From Arctopsyche grandis (Eukaryota; Arthropoda; Insecta; Trichoptera; Hydropsychidae): a stretch of 64,000 bases of DNA. A model generated the notes under the pieces. That model did no database searches. It worked only from the letters and a program-made list of their open reading frames with translations, and had not been told where the DNA came from. The DNA lies in assembly GCF_051622035.1 (NCBI RefSeq), contig NC_135357.1:16793001-16857000 (forward strand), given 5' to 3'. This document shows, piece after piece, positions 1 through 14,600 of the stretch (its first letter is position 1; each line of letters begins with the position of its first letter). Position numbers and translations under genes: made by a program.

Positions 1-3000
1 GGAATGCATAATGTCCGCAAACTCGCCGCCACTAGGGGAAATGCATAATATGCATCGCATTACACCTACAAAAAATGCGTCCTCGACTTTCATGCTGCAA
101 ACGATGTCTCGCAATGTATCGTTACCTACAGATGTAGATATATGCGTAAACGTTTCATTAATTTTAATAAAGTTACCAATTTGTCGACGTTGAATATCCG
201 ACTGTCAAAAGAAGCAAAGCGACCCGTCAGTCAAAGACACCGTCGAGAACCATTTATCAAAATATCATTAAACGAAAAGTTCGTTTTTAGGACCAAGGCA
301 AGTGGTTAACTCTGAAAGACATATCGTGTCATTATTACCGTGAAATTCGCCAGAACGCATAATAAATATCTATATATAAATAAATGGGACATTTTCGGTG
401 TATGACAGCTGGCGGTGAGAAGAATGCATAATTTGTCTTGTCTGGAAACGAGGGTGAACAATGACAGAACGGGAAAATGTGCACTTTGTCACAATATATA
501 CATAAAAATTCACCCCTCTGCTTTTGTGAAGAAAAAAGAACTGAAATTCCCTATTATAATTAAAAGGAACGTCGTATGCGTTTCTTAAAATAAACTGACT
601 ATTAGAACAGCACGCGTATCTATACGAGCATATGTGTGCGACCACTGAAACTTGTATAGTTCTATATGTGAATTTCCACAATAATTCCTTTTATTTTAAA
701 ATCAATTAAGTCGATATTTTGAAGATATGAATGTGTTGAAAAATATTACAATTTATTTTAATAATATTATGACACAATAGGTACTTACGTAACACATTGA
801 CCTGATCTATCGATGCATATCGGTAAACCACTAATTACTAATTTATTTAAAAAATTGTTTTAATTACCTTTTCAAATACATAGATATCTCCTGTCCTCCA
901 ACACATTCGTTCAATTCCAATCGTATGTATCTCATTTGAATCATACATTCTACGTGTGCATTCGTAGAAAATAACTTTATTTTCACATAAGAGCGGTAAA
1001 AAGGCGAAATTTCCGTCATACGTTACTTGGTTGTTAATAAATCGCTCGTCACCGGTCAAAAGGGATATAATGGAGAAGTTCCGAGTTCGAATCCCGGACT
1101 ATTCCGAATATTCCCACCGCTCTCTTTCGGGCCACAGGCAATAAATTCATTGTCACTCCTGTTGCGACAACGCATTGTCCGCTGCGCGCCGGCTTATTTT
1201 AAACGCGCAAGCAAAAAAATCCAAGAAGAGTAAGTAAAAAACTCAAAAAAACATCAAAAAATGGCGAACGACATATTGAACAATGACACCATCAACGAAC
1301 TGTACTCTAAAAGCGACTCATAGCTCCACAAACGACTGTTCTATTACTTCCCGAATCACTATAGATGCCGAACTATCGTAGAATCATACATATTTTACAC
1401 TACATAATATTTATCGATTTTTGGTTGTACATATCTTATATTGAATTTTAATCAATGCTCCCTTCATATTTTATCATAAGTATTTCTATTTACATCTTCA
1501 GTATTTATTCAATGATATTTATTTACTCAAACAATAGCCGTTATGGCTGTTTTGCTTCAATGTTAAATTTTTGAGTTAAGCTTCAAACATATATTATTGA
1601 CAAGCAATAAATCATAAAGTATGTATAATAATAAAATAGAAGTCAACGTCAATACTAGAAACTTCCTCTTCTTACAGGTAAATTATTATTCAACACAGCA
1701 AGTGATCTCATAAAGTCATAACTCAACACAACTACCCTTTATATGTTATATGCATGCATTATTATTTCAGTTTCTTTTTATTTTTTTCTTTTGAACTCGT
1801 TACTCATAACCCCATTGTGACGGAATGTCCGGCCATTGAGCCACCCGTGAAGTCAGACCCCATCCCTTTACACAATTGTTCTCAGCGTAGATAAGACGTC
1901 GGTGATTTATTACAAATTTTTGCAACGGGTAAAGATTACTATACATTTTGGAAGATTCACCAGTTAAGTGAGTCGTTAACCATAAAACTAATCGACTATT
2001 GTGTCACATTGTGAAAGCTATTTTCGGCATTTGACCCTGCAGTGTGCGTCGAGCGAAATTGAAATGACTGTCGAGACGTTGCGTAACAACAAGGAAAGAT
2101 GTGCCCCGTTTACTTGTAGACACAATACATGCATATTGTCCATAATTCTATTAGTCGTCGTTTTAAATTAAGTCAAATTTGGCGTGAAGTCACGGCCGCT
2201 TTGTGTAGGGATGGTAGGGCGTCGGCACGTGCGCATCTCTAAAGACTATTTCTGGCGCGACGAAGGGAATGACTTTGGAATACAACGATGTCGTTTCTGT
2301 TTCAGCTGTTTTTAACGAAAAAATGCATTTGGATGCAGATGGCCGTACGGAAATAAATGAAGAGTTGAGGTAGGCAAAATGGTCGAAAGCAACGGCAATC
2401 GCACCAAACAAAGGTCGCAACTGTATCTACTTCTAATTAGACGCCAGTCTGAAAGTTTCAATATGTCCTAAAAACATAGCTGATAGTCAAATTATATGAC
2501 ATCCTCGATAGTTAAAATTTAGTTTAGAAGTGTACAACCTTTCTATTTAATTTTAATTTTCTATTCCAATACACCTCATACTTACTTTTCTTATTTAATT
2601 AAATTCAGTTAATTAGCAAATTAAATTTTCATTGAATGTCCCAATTACATCTTACGTAAAATATTTATCTAAGGATGTCGTTACCTTTTAAGGTTACGTA
2701 TCGACAATGCTTATCCATAAAAGGCTACCTAAGTCCTTCATAAACAAGCAACCTTTTGATTTTAATCATTATATATTATGTACATATATAAATACTCATT
2801 GAATATTCAAATTATAGTATTGCATTGTGAATTAATGTCATTTTATTTGAAATGACATGCACAAATAATCCCGAATCTATCTATGAGAATCTAAATCCAT
2901 ATGTGTATCTACATACATACATACATACCTACTTGCTTTAAAATTACCTAAAAATATACACGCGATATAAAAAATTTAATATACATACAATCAAAGCCTT

Positions 3001-3312
3001 AATAGCAGAAATGACGTACAATATATTGCAAGTGAATAGTTTATGTACATATGTGAATAGAGTACATATGTATGTATTCCATTGATGTATAATACAAAGC
3101 GATCACATTGCATTGTGCAGAGGTCAAAGGACGCTTTCGGCAACTTTAGATCAAATTTGAATGTCGACACATCTCTCATACATGTGTGTGCATATATGAG
3201 TATTTTCATGTGCATTGTGCATGTTTAGGCATCGGTCCGGCCACACATGACGCTTTTAAATCAGCCCTTCCCCCTCGCTCGCGCGCGGTCAAAGCGCGAA
3301 CACGCAAAGGGT

Positions 3313-3365
3313 TGGCCCAATCGGACGCTGGGTATGTCATACCCGTGCCGACTGGTTTCGAATCC
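3313..3365 (+). repeat. tRNA-like SINE head (A and B boxes)
   Basis: An A-box-like TGGCCCAATCGG (3313-3324) is followed 29 bases later by a B-box-like GGTTTCGAATCC (3354-3365, one extra T). This is the pol III internal promoter spacing seen in tRNAs and tRNA-derived SINEs. No cloverleaf with a proper acceptor stem is evident, so a SINE head or tRNA relic is more likely than a working tRNA. Confidence 0.3.
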
Positions 3366-6300
3366 AGGTGATTTGAATACTCCAATGTACCTGTATAATG
3401 TGTATATGCATGCATCTATATGTGTGCACTTGTACTCGTCGTCCAGCCACATATTCATAAACCATGGCCGCCAGAAGACCACACCAAACCGAGTGTGTGT
3501 ATACTAACCTATACCTGCTTGTATGCCTATGCTTTATGACCGATCCGAAATCTGAACATTAACACAATCTTATGTGTGTGTTTGTGTGATCAAATATATA
3601 TTTTATGCGTCCTTTTACCATCAAAAACCCTTCCAGATGCGGCAATTTCCAATACTTCATTTAAAAATACCGAGTTAATTAAATAAGTCTCACGCAACAC
3701 ACACACAAAAAGTATGAATGAAACTAAAAAACAACTACCCTCTCCTCGACAGTGGCGTCGCGCGATGAACCCGCGTGTTTATTTTGATATCTAACTTTTT
3801 ATATTGTCAATGCACAGTTTGAACTGCGCTGGACTATTTTTTTTTGAGAATATTTCGAGATCTTCCAGATTTCTGATTATTTTTGGATCATATTTCTGGC
3901 ACGTATAATAAAATGATTAACATTCTGTACAAACGGCAGACGCGCAATTTTATTTTTGTACACATGTATGAACTGAAAAAATAAAAATTGAATCGTACGT
4001 CTGGCTTTCAAGTATTTAATTTTGAAATATTTACAGTTTCTATCGAAAATATACATAGTATGTTTTTACATATTATTAATTCGATGAATACTTTCTTAAC
4101 GATTTTATATTTAAAAAAGTATTTCAGTATTCGTAATTAACATTTTAAACATATGTATGTACGTGCATATATTCATACTAAAAATTTTAATTGAATATTT
4201 ACATGTACTAATTTCAGATCATTAAATAAATAAATGTAGATACTAAATGGAATATTAAGCGCTACTCAACAAAACGTGGAAAATATAAATACAAAATGTC
4301 TTATCGGAAGAAAATTTTTTAATGAATTACTAAAGTAAACCAAAAAATATTTAATATAAGTGTTAATGAACTTTGTAAGATAAATTTTCGATTTTTAATA
4401 TCTATATTGAGTTTGTATGATAGTGAAATTATTGTGTGAATATTGTATGTATGTATAATATTAGTCTTGATGCACCGCCACTGACGACGCTGCACCTTTT
4501 ATCGAGGGCCGTAATCTCACCTAAAATTATTACGATTCGGTCCTTCAAAAAAGGCGAGAAAACTCGACGTTGTCGGGGCCTTTTGTTTTTAACGAAAAAT
4601 AAATAAAATAAAAAGGAAAACGTCCAAGAGTCCTCAACGCGCCTATAAATATCAATATTCGGCATTCATAAATCTCAACACCTGTCCGAAGGTCTCGAAA
4701 ACCAACACGAAGCGCTCGCAGCACCCTTTTTTTTCAAATAAAATAAAAATTGTAGGTCCTGTGGCCGACTATCGGCGCGTCCGTACATAATTTTCGGATA
4801 AGGGAAACGCGTCGGCTAAATCAAAAAATATAATTTCTCCTTCTCGTCGACAAACACGAAACACGACCGTGTTCTCCGTGCAAACACATCGATTTGTAAT
4901 GTGTTTTATCGTGAATAAATGTTTGACATTTTAGATAAAAGAGATGTATTTTTCTCTTGTATTTATAATTTTTCTTTTCCTTTAAAACGTCACCATTCAA
5001 GCTTAGAACATTAACCTCTTCAATGACGAATCAAATCAAACCCAATTTTAGCATAACCACATACTTTTATGATTCATCTAATTTTAAATGAGAATACACT
5101 TAATTCTGTCATGATGTGGAAAATACAATTCGGTAGATATTTAATCCATTAGCTATAAGATTAGTCAATATTAAAAATATTAATAACTCTAATATGCAAA
5201 TACTATATAATGATAGAAATAAATATTTCAACATAATACACGTTTATTTTATCATTTTCTGGATATTCAAATACATATGTGGGTTAAATAAAAATTATAA
5301 ATATGATGACTTTCTTATTTAATATAGGAATTAAATAATTAATAAATAAAAATATAAGACCAGGAAAATTATTTTAACAAGAGAGTCGTACAAAACGTGT
5401 TCGTCGTCAATAACAGAGCGTATTGCATTATCATTCGATCGAAGAATAAAGACGTTTCGACTACAACAAAAGAGCTCGGTGTACGCACGTGTTGAAAAAC
5501 ACAATTTTCCATCTTCATAAAGAAAAAATAAAATAAAAGCGAAACTAACGCGTTTTAACGTCGGCGCGCGGCGTGACTAACTCAGTTATTAAAACGCGAA
5601 AAGCAGTTCCTTTTCTTAAAGTAATATCAGATTGATGGTGGACTTCAGATGGTCAACGGCAAATTCAAATAATAAATAAAATAAAATTTCCTCCTGCGTA
5701 TACAGCTTCTGCTAATTGGGACGCAAAAAGAGCACTGAGGGTTTTTTCGGCCCATGCCAAAATTTTCAGGAGCAACAAATAATCCAAGACAACACCGAAA
5801 AGGGCTTAAGCTCTGCGCGTTCTTTTTTCATCGGGCGAAACAATCAGATCGAATATTTATATTCTTATAGAAGAATCCGTTGTGCTTTAACACATTAGCG
5901 TCCGACGCATAAATAAAAAGCTCGTAAAAATTTCATCGAATACGATTCGAATCAAATTATGTCGCATTAAATACGCTATCGCATATTATATTGAAAATTA
6001 TTATTTTTTTACATTTCCTGTTCTCGCTCTGAAGAATATTAATTAAAGGTAATATTTAAATATTTGATCTGCTGAAGCAAAACTAGTTTGATAAAAGGCG
6101 ATATCGTGATTTTTTTCCTCGTATTTTATTATGGTTTCTAAAATATTCAATATCATATTAAAAATCGAACGGCTTTTTTTCATTTAAATTTTTTGACAAA
6201 ATTATAAGCCACCTTATCGCAACTTTGCTTTTTTATTATATTTTTATACACTAACTTTTCTCACAAAGTGGTGTTGTTGAATTAGGAAATAATTCATTCC

Positions 6301-7995
6301 TTTTGAATATGAATATAAATAAATCCCACCATCAAAAGTTTTCGTTGAAAATAAATTTGTATAATATGTTCATTTGTATTTAAAAATTTGTTTCGTTTCC
6401 GGTTTCGGTGCCTACTTTCCATCATATCATGGGCAAAGTCAATTCCATTCAAATCATATACGATTTCCATCTGTTAAACTTACTGTGGAATATTTTTCAT
6501 ACAAATAAAATATATTGATATAATTATTTAAAAACATTCCCTGTGTATCCCAAACCGAAAATATTTCATGTATCTGCTTTCCCTACATAGTGGGCACTCG
6601 ACTTGCAAATATATACATACATATGTATATAGTCATTGATTAGAGTCTTGAACAATTCGCATTTCGTCTCTAACGTCGGAGCGTAAGGGTTACTACTTAG
6701 TTATCGTATCAAGGGGTATAATCTTATGTCTGGAAAAGACACATAACCCTCATGCTGCGGCGACTCTACAACACTGAATACACTGAATTTTCGAGAGAAA
6801 ATAAAAGCTTTTAACAAACGATGAGAGATCGGTTGTCGCACGTTTTATTGGTTGTAACACGCTCGCCACCGTTTCATTAAGATCTTATATTAATTGCATT
6901 CCTCATGCAAACTGCATCGGTAGCAATTAATTGATGCTACTTTTCACCTGCTTTATTTGTTCGTTGATTTCTGAGAACTATATATGCATTTCTGTAGAAT
7001 TTCGCAACATTCCCATATATAGATATTACTCGCTTAAAATTTGATGTTCGCTTAAATGTTTGAGCCATACAGTTTGAAAACCTCTGATGCCTGTAATATT
7101 CCTTCAAATGAATGAGGTATTAAAGTTTAATATATAAAGTCATTCGTTCATTCAGCAGTAAAATCAGACAGGCCAATTGATGAGCAGATGCCTGGTCAGA
7201 TAAAATGTTGACCCCTGATTGGTTCTCTACTCAAATTCAATTTCATTCAAGATCCCTTTTTCATTCTTTGCTTTTTAATTTAGATATAAATATTTAAATA
7301 TATAAAAATTTGAATTATCATGGAATTTATTTACATATGATGGGCCGAAAAATATTTGAGATCTGACGCTATATGCAATATTCACATACAAATATTTACT
7401 AGGAATTCAATATTTCGTGGTCTTGTTAAGTTTGACGTTTTTTTGATATTTTCACCATTAGAACCAAACCATTGATAGTATGTATGATCCTTTTGTCGTC
7501 CGTGAAAAAATATTGAATTCATTAACACAGCTCTGAGTTATGGCGGTCCTGGTCCACTGCTGGATATACTATATGAATGGGGTTTTTTATATGACGACAA
7601 GTCGCCGACACGTCGTTTTATCCGAAGCTCCGATCTATACGCACGTTAATACGGGTATCTTTTATTATAATATAATTCTTGGACAGTTTACAGAGGTGTT
7701 GCACCGGGTCAGCGAACGTTAACCATTTACCATAATTAAGCTAGTCTCGTCAAACTATACTTAACTTAGTACTCAAAGTTTCGACCGGTACATACATACG
7801 TATGTATGTAGTACAGAGTAAATTCGAACTTAATCTGTAATTATGATCATTTAGTTAATAAATTGCATTGCATCAATATTAAATCTATACTTTTCTTGTT
7901 TCAGGTAAGCTGAATGTCATCCTTTACTTCGTGTGAGTACATATGTATGTATGGTTCAAATTTAAAGGTTTTTTCTTATTATTCTAATATACATA

Positions 7996-8042
7996 TTATC
8001 TTACACAGACACACAGAAAAGTGATATTACATATATAAATGA

Positions 8043-8131
<89 letters not shown>
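7996..8131 (+). repeat. Interspersed repeat module ending in a long (TA)n tract
   Basis: About 50 bases (7996-8046: TTATCTTACACAGACACACA, then a GATATTA-containing segment) lead directly into a (TA)n tract of about 85 bp. The same module, apparently identical, occurs at 39131-39181 before another (TA)n tract. A fixed unique segment joined to a simple repeat at two distant sites suggests the 3' end of a non-LTR element or a microsatellite-seeding repeat. The translated YIYIYI frames are artefacts. Confidence 0.75.
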
Positions 8132-8133
<2 letters not shown>

Positions 8134-9099
8134 CTCAAATCAATCTATAAAATACGTCCTTTATAGGGTTGAGGATCACGGCTCATTCAAAATTAAAATT
8201 TACATTTATGACGGCGTTCCACTGACACTACACGCCTTTTTATTGACCAGGGGTGTAGCCAGCGTGAACACTGTAAGAACAGATCGGTCCAAAAAATAAA
8301 TAAAAACAAATAAATGAAGAGAGAATTTATTTACACGAACGTCCATATTCGAATGATTGAACCGCCGGGTGTTGATCGGCAATTAAAGTGTGAAGGGTTC
8401 CATTTCTATTTTCCTATACAAAGGGTCTATTTTAAATATCTAATTTTAGTCGGAATTGTTAATTTATTTTTAGTTGGTCTTGTTATCTCATTTATCGCAT
8501 TTAAGTATATGATGATTTTAAATCAAAGCATTGATGAAAAAATTCAATCGTACTCACATACATAACTAACTATTCACGGTTAGATAGATGTGTTAACCCT
8601 CGGTCGGAAACTTTGTTTACAGCGTGTTAAGAGAGAGATGCTATCTTTTTAATAAGTAACTTCTATTTACATTAAAGAGGGGAGTTTAGGGGTTACGTTT
8701 CAACAATGTGTATGCGTCGGATCGTTAATAATCAACAAAATGGTATCTCATTTTGGTGACTTGTACGCGCTTAAAGATAGGGTAGATAACACATGTCATA
8801 ATTTATTTTTCATTTGTACACATTAATTCTTGCGGTTATTACGAGCGGACGTGTGTATTTACCGTGAAATTATTTTATCGTCGCGTTCACACTATTATTT
8901 GTTTTTTATGACCACCTTTGAGATTTTTTATCTAGTCGAATACCACTGTTTTTTTTTAAATAGAAAACGTCACATTTATATGCGGCTAAAAAGTTATTAC
9001 ATTGAAAAATCTACACATTTAATAACATTAATTTTCGCTCGAACGAATAGAAAATGCACCAGTATAAAAGCTTCCCCTACAATGAGGGACAGTTTGAGA

Positions 9100-10760
9100 A
9101 TCGCATTGTCGACAAGCCAAGCGTAAAAATGGTGCAATGTTTACCCGTTCGGGTCTCTAATCTAATGTGCATTAGGAATTCGCTAGGCATAAAAAATTAC
9201 ACTCCACCCCTGATCAAAAAATCAAAAGTACTTGCCTAAAAAGCGAATCAACTGCATCTCTTTCGCACTTATTATATTGATTCTAATATTAGAGTGAGCC
9301 AGCGTAATATGCGTTCGTTTGAGCGCGCGAATTTAAGCCGACTATTAAGCACGCTCGAAATGATGCCGAAATTAACAATTGCAGAATATTGCACAATGTC
9401 GATTTGTAAAAAATACCACAGTGAAAGGGGTTGTTTAATATTTTGATGAGGGTATTTTGAATTCTTATTTATTTTAAGGGTATTATTACTGAGCTGTAAT
9501 GGAGGTTACATCTTGTCCCACGTTATTAATTTACATCAATACATAAAATTAAAAATTTTTGGTCAAAAATTTAATGAACCTTTGAAACATAATACTATGT
9601 TTATAATATACGCAATACTTTTTCATTCGGAAACATTTCTACGACATTTTTTTTTGCAAATGTCCCAAATACGTCGTCTCTTCGAATCAGCGCAGAGCGC
9701 GTGAAATCGTTGCGACAATCGACATGTCCCTGCGTCTCTATTTATCCATTGTCGTAAAATTTGTATCTTTTGGCTCTCTATGAAAAAAATTTAATCTCAC
9801 TAGCCCCCATTATCATTCCGGGGGATGATTTTGCATTCGGGATTAGTGCCCGTGTGCGTAAATACGACCATTGTCGAGGGGGTTGTTGCGACAATGTCGT
9901 ACAACCCCCGAATAGGTGATTTTATGATTTTTAACGGAAAAATAATATTGTACAACATTATTAAGTAGCCTTTTCAATTCGAAATAAATAAATAGAATAT
10001 ATTCGTCCCCTCGGATGGTTTTTATCATACAGTCTATTTTTTTATAGTAACATACGTACTCTTTTGTTACGACACTGATTGTGTACATACGAATGTCCCC
10101 TCAAACGTATTCAAAAACGTGTCATACACATTGAATAATTTTTCGATTTGAGCTCAATTATGTCATAGCTGATTACGTATCGAAAATCTTCAAAACAAAG
10201 TAAAAATCTAGAATCTATACGTAATCAATCAGAATACTTTTTATATAATTCAGATTCACATATTTTCTTACCTTATATAATATAATAAAGGCATACTATA
10301 TTTCCGCTTTGAGACTACACAATAAAAACCACAATTAACGTACAATGGTGCATATATTCCTAATCTTTTTCAATTCGAGTATATATGTATGTACCTATGT
10401 ACATATGTATGTGACAGTAGAAAAATCAGAACAACGGCAATAAAGCATAACCTTTTGAGCGATAGGACATAAATGACGTGTAACACGATATTTATGTCAT
10501 ACGCTCTCTCAGATGTCTCATAATGGACCGACGACAAATGGCGTATAATTGCTCCGGGGCCGGTTCCCGTTTATTATTTTTATTATTACATTTTTTTGTT
10601 AATGTTTTTATGTTGTCATCTTTGGTAGAGAGAATACGCAAACTTGTACATCGACAATGCACATGCAGCCGAGCGAGTTATTAAATATGTTTGTGCAAGG
10701 GTAGTAGTATTGGCTGTTGGGTTCAAAGCGATTCCGCCCCTATCATATTGTCGGGGACAT
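9100..10760. promoter_or_regulatory. Cluster of CGACAAT / ATTGTCG motifs
   Basis: The heptamer ATTGTCG or its complement CGACAAT appears repeatedly near 9106, 9713, 9749, 9870, 9889, 10650 and 10747, with the related CAATGTCG near 9396 and 9892. Several are embedded in CCATTGTCG or GCGACAATG. The ACAAT/ATTGT core is what Sox HMG proteins bind. Dense recurrence in an otherwise plain AT-rich flank is what an enhancer could look like, but function is inference. Confidence 0.3.
9878..9909. repeat. Hairpin-forming dyad with GGGGGTTGT / ACAACCCCC arms
   Basis: Nine-base perfect arms (9878-9886 and 9901-9909) flank an inner CGAC-AAT-GTCG dyad, giving a nearly continuous stem of about 13 pairs with a small bulge. 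It lies inside the CGACAAT motif cluster. No flanking duplication marks it as a transposon. It may be a protein-binding dyad or part of an unannotated structured RNA. Confidence 0.6.
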
Positions 10761-11484
10761 TTTTATTGAAGCGTATGTCAAACCACTTTTGAGGACATCT
10801 CGTATATCCTTACAGGATGTGTGCAAAGTCTTTACATTTGTAGTTTACGACATGCTTTGAGCGAGTAGTTGAAATTAATGTCCAATTTGTCTACTTTTAT
10901 ATACAATTATAATAAAACAACAACACATACACTCATTGAACTTTACCTCCACTAACGTCTAGATATGCATAACTTAGCAAACTAACCATAGTGATTATAT
11001 CAAAGCATATTATGTTAGGCTAATGTTATCAATAAAATATCACGATAAATGTAAGTGCATACATATTGCGGAATAAATGTACATATTTTATGCATCTTCA
11101 GGTATAAATATTGCCTAATAGAAATATTTGAATCAGCCTATACGTACTCACGCGAACAATGAAAAAATCTTCAGAATCAATACAAGAAGACCTTATATAG
11201 ATATTTTATGTTTGTACGGGATTTATTCGAGTGGATGACAAAAAATAAACATAATATGCAGTTGCAAGAGGAAATATGTCCGCAAACGCAATGACAAAAA
11301 GGCTAATAATACCGCAAGACATATGTACACTTGAACCAATCTTGCGTCAAACTAAACAAACTTTGATAAGACAACACAAATGCCATGTATTTATTCACTA
11401 GAATAGAAAATCCTTCTAGATATTGCTCATTTTGTATAATTTATATTGTTTAATTGGTTGATATAATGACGAATAATTTTCTAC

Positions 11485-11683
11485 ATATGAGCCATCATAT
11501 TTGAAAGTGGCGGAAGTCCAATTTTCAGTTCTAAAAACACTATTTCTGTTTGACTTAATTCACAAATTGTTATCACTTATTTTAATTAAAAATTAAAAAT
11601 GTTATATTTAATGTTTTGCGAAATATTTATCGAAATGAAGAAAAGTGGACGTATGCCACTTTCAAATATAATGGCCCATATAT
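11485..11683. mobile_element. Small non-autonomous inverted-repeat element (MITE-like)
   Basis: The left end (ATATGAGCCATCATATTTGA and on) and the reverse complement of the right end (ATATGGGCCATTATATTTGA and on) match over about 42 bases with a handful of mismatches, both continuing into GAAAGTGG then a GTCCA segment. The span is about 200 bp with no coding capacity. A target duplication is not clear, so the superfamily is unassigned. Confidence 0.6.
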
Positions 11684-14600
11684 AGAAATCGAATTAAATC
11701 CGAAGGGAGTTTGTTTTATATTAATTACGGTACATAAAACCAATCAATTACGGTATTTGAATTTATAAAATTAAAAAAAAAAAGTATTTGTTGTATTTTA
11801 TTTGAAAGCTCAGGTCATGCGCGCTCGTACATTACTGTCATAATCAGGTTAGTATTGTTCGAGCGATTCGATCTACAAGGGATGGTCGAAATTCACGGAA
11901 ATTAAGGGCACTGTGAATCCAATAACATCTTTATTTTTCGTCGATCATTAGCAGACCAAATGCCCAGTTGTCCAGTTGCCCGGTGGACGCTACATGCACT
12001 CCCCTGTCATACCTGATTTATTTCGCACCCACGCATCTGCTCGTCACGTCACGGTTTAGATTTATCTGTAAACTATCTCAAAATCTGCGGAACAAAGCGT
12101 CAAATGACAAATAAATTTGAAACTGCATCCACTCGACTGTTCCGACTGAAAAATTAAATCTGCCAATTGCAATCTGTGTAGTATCAAATACATTATACCG
12201 TATACGGCATTCATTACTGAAAATCAAATAAATTTCATTTGTGAGTTTCAATTGAAAAGGTTGGGGTCAATTGGTATTGCAGCCCTTTCAGGCTATTTAT
12301 TCCTTTCATCAGAGAACAAAATCCATCGACGCATTATGTGAAGGCTAAATATGATTCCACGGTTACAGGTTTATGGCACGTTCGTAAAATCCCATTATGC
12401 CATTTTCCATTTTCGCCAAAATCGCCTCTCCATTCATTCACAAATCGATACAGTTTTTTCCTTCAGTTTTATTATAGTCGACTTGTTTGAACCTATAAAT
12501 AGTTTTACAAAATATAAGTACTTACACCAGGTAGATACATACATACATACACACATACATATAACCGTCGAGCTTCATAAATCGTCCCCTTTGGAAACGT
12601 GAGATTTACCATAAAATTAACCCTACACTTCACCGCACGCTATTAAATTTTATACTACGTGTAAAATAGACGACTTTAACACGAAAAGCCTGTTTTTTTA
12701 ATGTCCTCCCCATGTATTGCAGAGCAAAATCGATAACGGCGAAAATGGAGTGAGTTCATTTTTTTTGCAATTTTCATACCTAGCAATATTATATTTATCA
12801 TATTTGAATCTGTACGTGTTTCGTTGATACGTGGGCGGTACAATGGTAAAATAGTGTTTCTCAATTCGAAGTAATACCCAATAAATCAATCGATTTATAA
12901 CGACGCCCGTTGAGCTTTTCTTTACGTTCGCGCCGCCGCTCTCGCAAAAAAAAATTGTATCAAATCCGTACACACTGGTCGTATTTTAATGTCAGTTTTT
13001 GTTTATTTATATATCGCTGAAAAAATAATGAAGTTCAACACTGCTCTAAACGAACGATTTAACGCTCGCATATCTACTTACATATTCGAAATAAAAAAAA
13101 AATGAAAGAAATAATAGCCACCTTTCTAATTTGTATATTTTCGATTGTAATTTAAGAGGTTTGTGTTGGAAATCTTTCAGAATCTGCGATCGACATAATA
13201 ATTGCCGTAATTTAGTTTGCGACTATTGTGCGCATTATAGGGTTAGACCAGGACTGCTTGACCACTCCATGGGGGTGGAGAAACAATGACAATGGAGAAA
13301 TGAATTATATTCGCGCGAAGGGTGTTATCCAGCGGCGTCCAAAAACTATTCAATCAATCTATTAAAAAATAATATAATCCGTTTTAAAACCATGCCAAAA
13401 CATCAACATCTCAAAGCATTGCATTTAATATGATACAAACAGAATTTATTCATCGCCGTTGCATTTATTCATAAGATGTGTATAAATAAATAATGCAGAC
13501 TTAGTCAAAACGTTTCGCCCGTCCGATCATTTTACGACGCTTTTAAAACAAAAACAATGCGCCATTATAATAATTTTGCAGAATGGCAAAGCTTAAATGC
13601 ACCGCGCGTATTTTCGCCCGATTTACATGAAAAAATCTGCATCGTGTTTATCTCATTGTGAGACAAATAAGTTTACCTACTCTGAATTCAAGATTCCTTT
13701 ATGTAAATAAAAAATAATACTTGACGCGACTGCACTGGATTTTGGACTAGCAAAACATTGATTCAATAAGGTTAAGTGCTTGGTCGAATAATGACGGGTT
13801 TATGACACCGGGGCAGATGCACGGACGCCCACACTTTCCAACTATAATAACCTCTAAAACTACTATGGGTTTGAAGCTTTTGAAAAATTACATCTGAACT
13901 TTAGGTAGGTACTTGCGGAAAAATCCAAACAATTGAACGCCCATTGAAAGTTGTACAATGAATTCCAAAGTCATGTAATCGAATCACTTCAAAAAATATA
14001 TTTATATATCTTCACAGCATAAGCACGTGTATACAGTTTAATGGTAATAATGAGTATATAAAAAAAATTCAAATGAACTTTTTATATTGAAGTATACATA
14101 TGTATACTTCACTATTAGAGGAATTTTAAAATACATATGTATGATATATGTATGGTAAATATATTTTAAACTTGTGTATTGCAAGTTTGGTAAACGGTTT
14201 CGAACCATTCTATGTGTCATATAATTGTGCGGATTATGTAAAAATTATACCAGGATTTAAGTTTTTCTAGCGAGATAGTACGTGCTCGCAACAAGCGCTT
14301 TTGGGGTTTGCACGCATTCAAAACGAATTCATGTATGCGCTTTATGCTACTTCACAATATTGCGCAATAATTCATAGTTGCAAAAGGTGCGAAATACAAT
14401 AGAAAAAGAAGGATTTAGATGTGCTGGAAGTTACAAGAATAGGCACAATGCGATCTCGGAGGTGGTCAGATGTTTTGTTGTGCATTTTTAACAGGGCCAC
14501 ATTTCAAACGATATTATAAAAGTATCTTAGACTTAATAGACTTAGGTATTTTTTCATTGCGTGTGGAATGCAATAGAAAACCTCAAAATAATTTATTATG

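Noticed and set aside
1020-1110. tRNA gene at the B-box-like GAGTTCGAATCCCGG (1083-1097)
   Set aside because: No A box at proper distance and no acceptor stem closes. At best it is a SINE relic.
8248-9212. CAGGGGTGTAG at 8248 and its near-complement CTCCACCCCTG ending 9212, as ends of a 965-bp hAT element with the frames at 8314-8565 and 8830-9126 inside
   Set aside because: Flanking 8-bp sequences do not match, the similarity stops after about 10 bases, and the internal frames show no transposase features.
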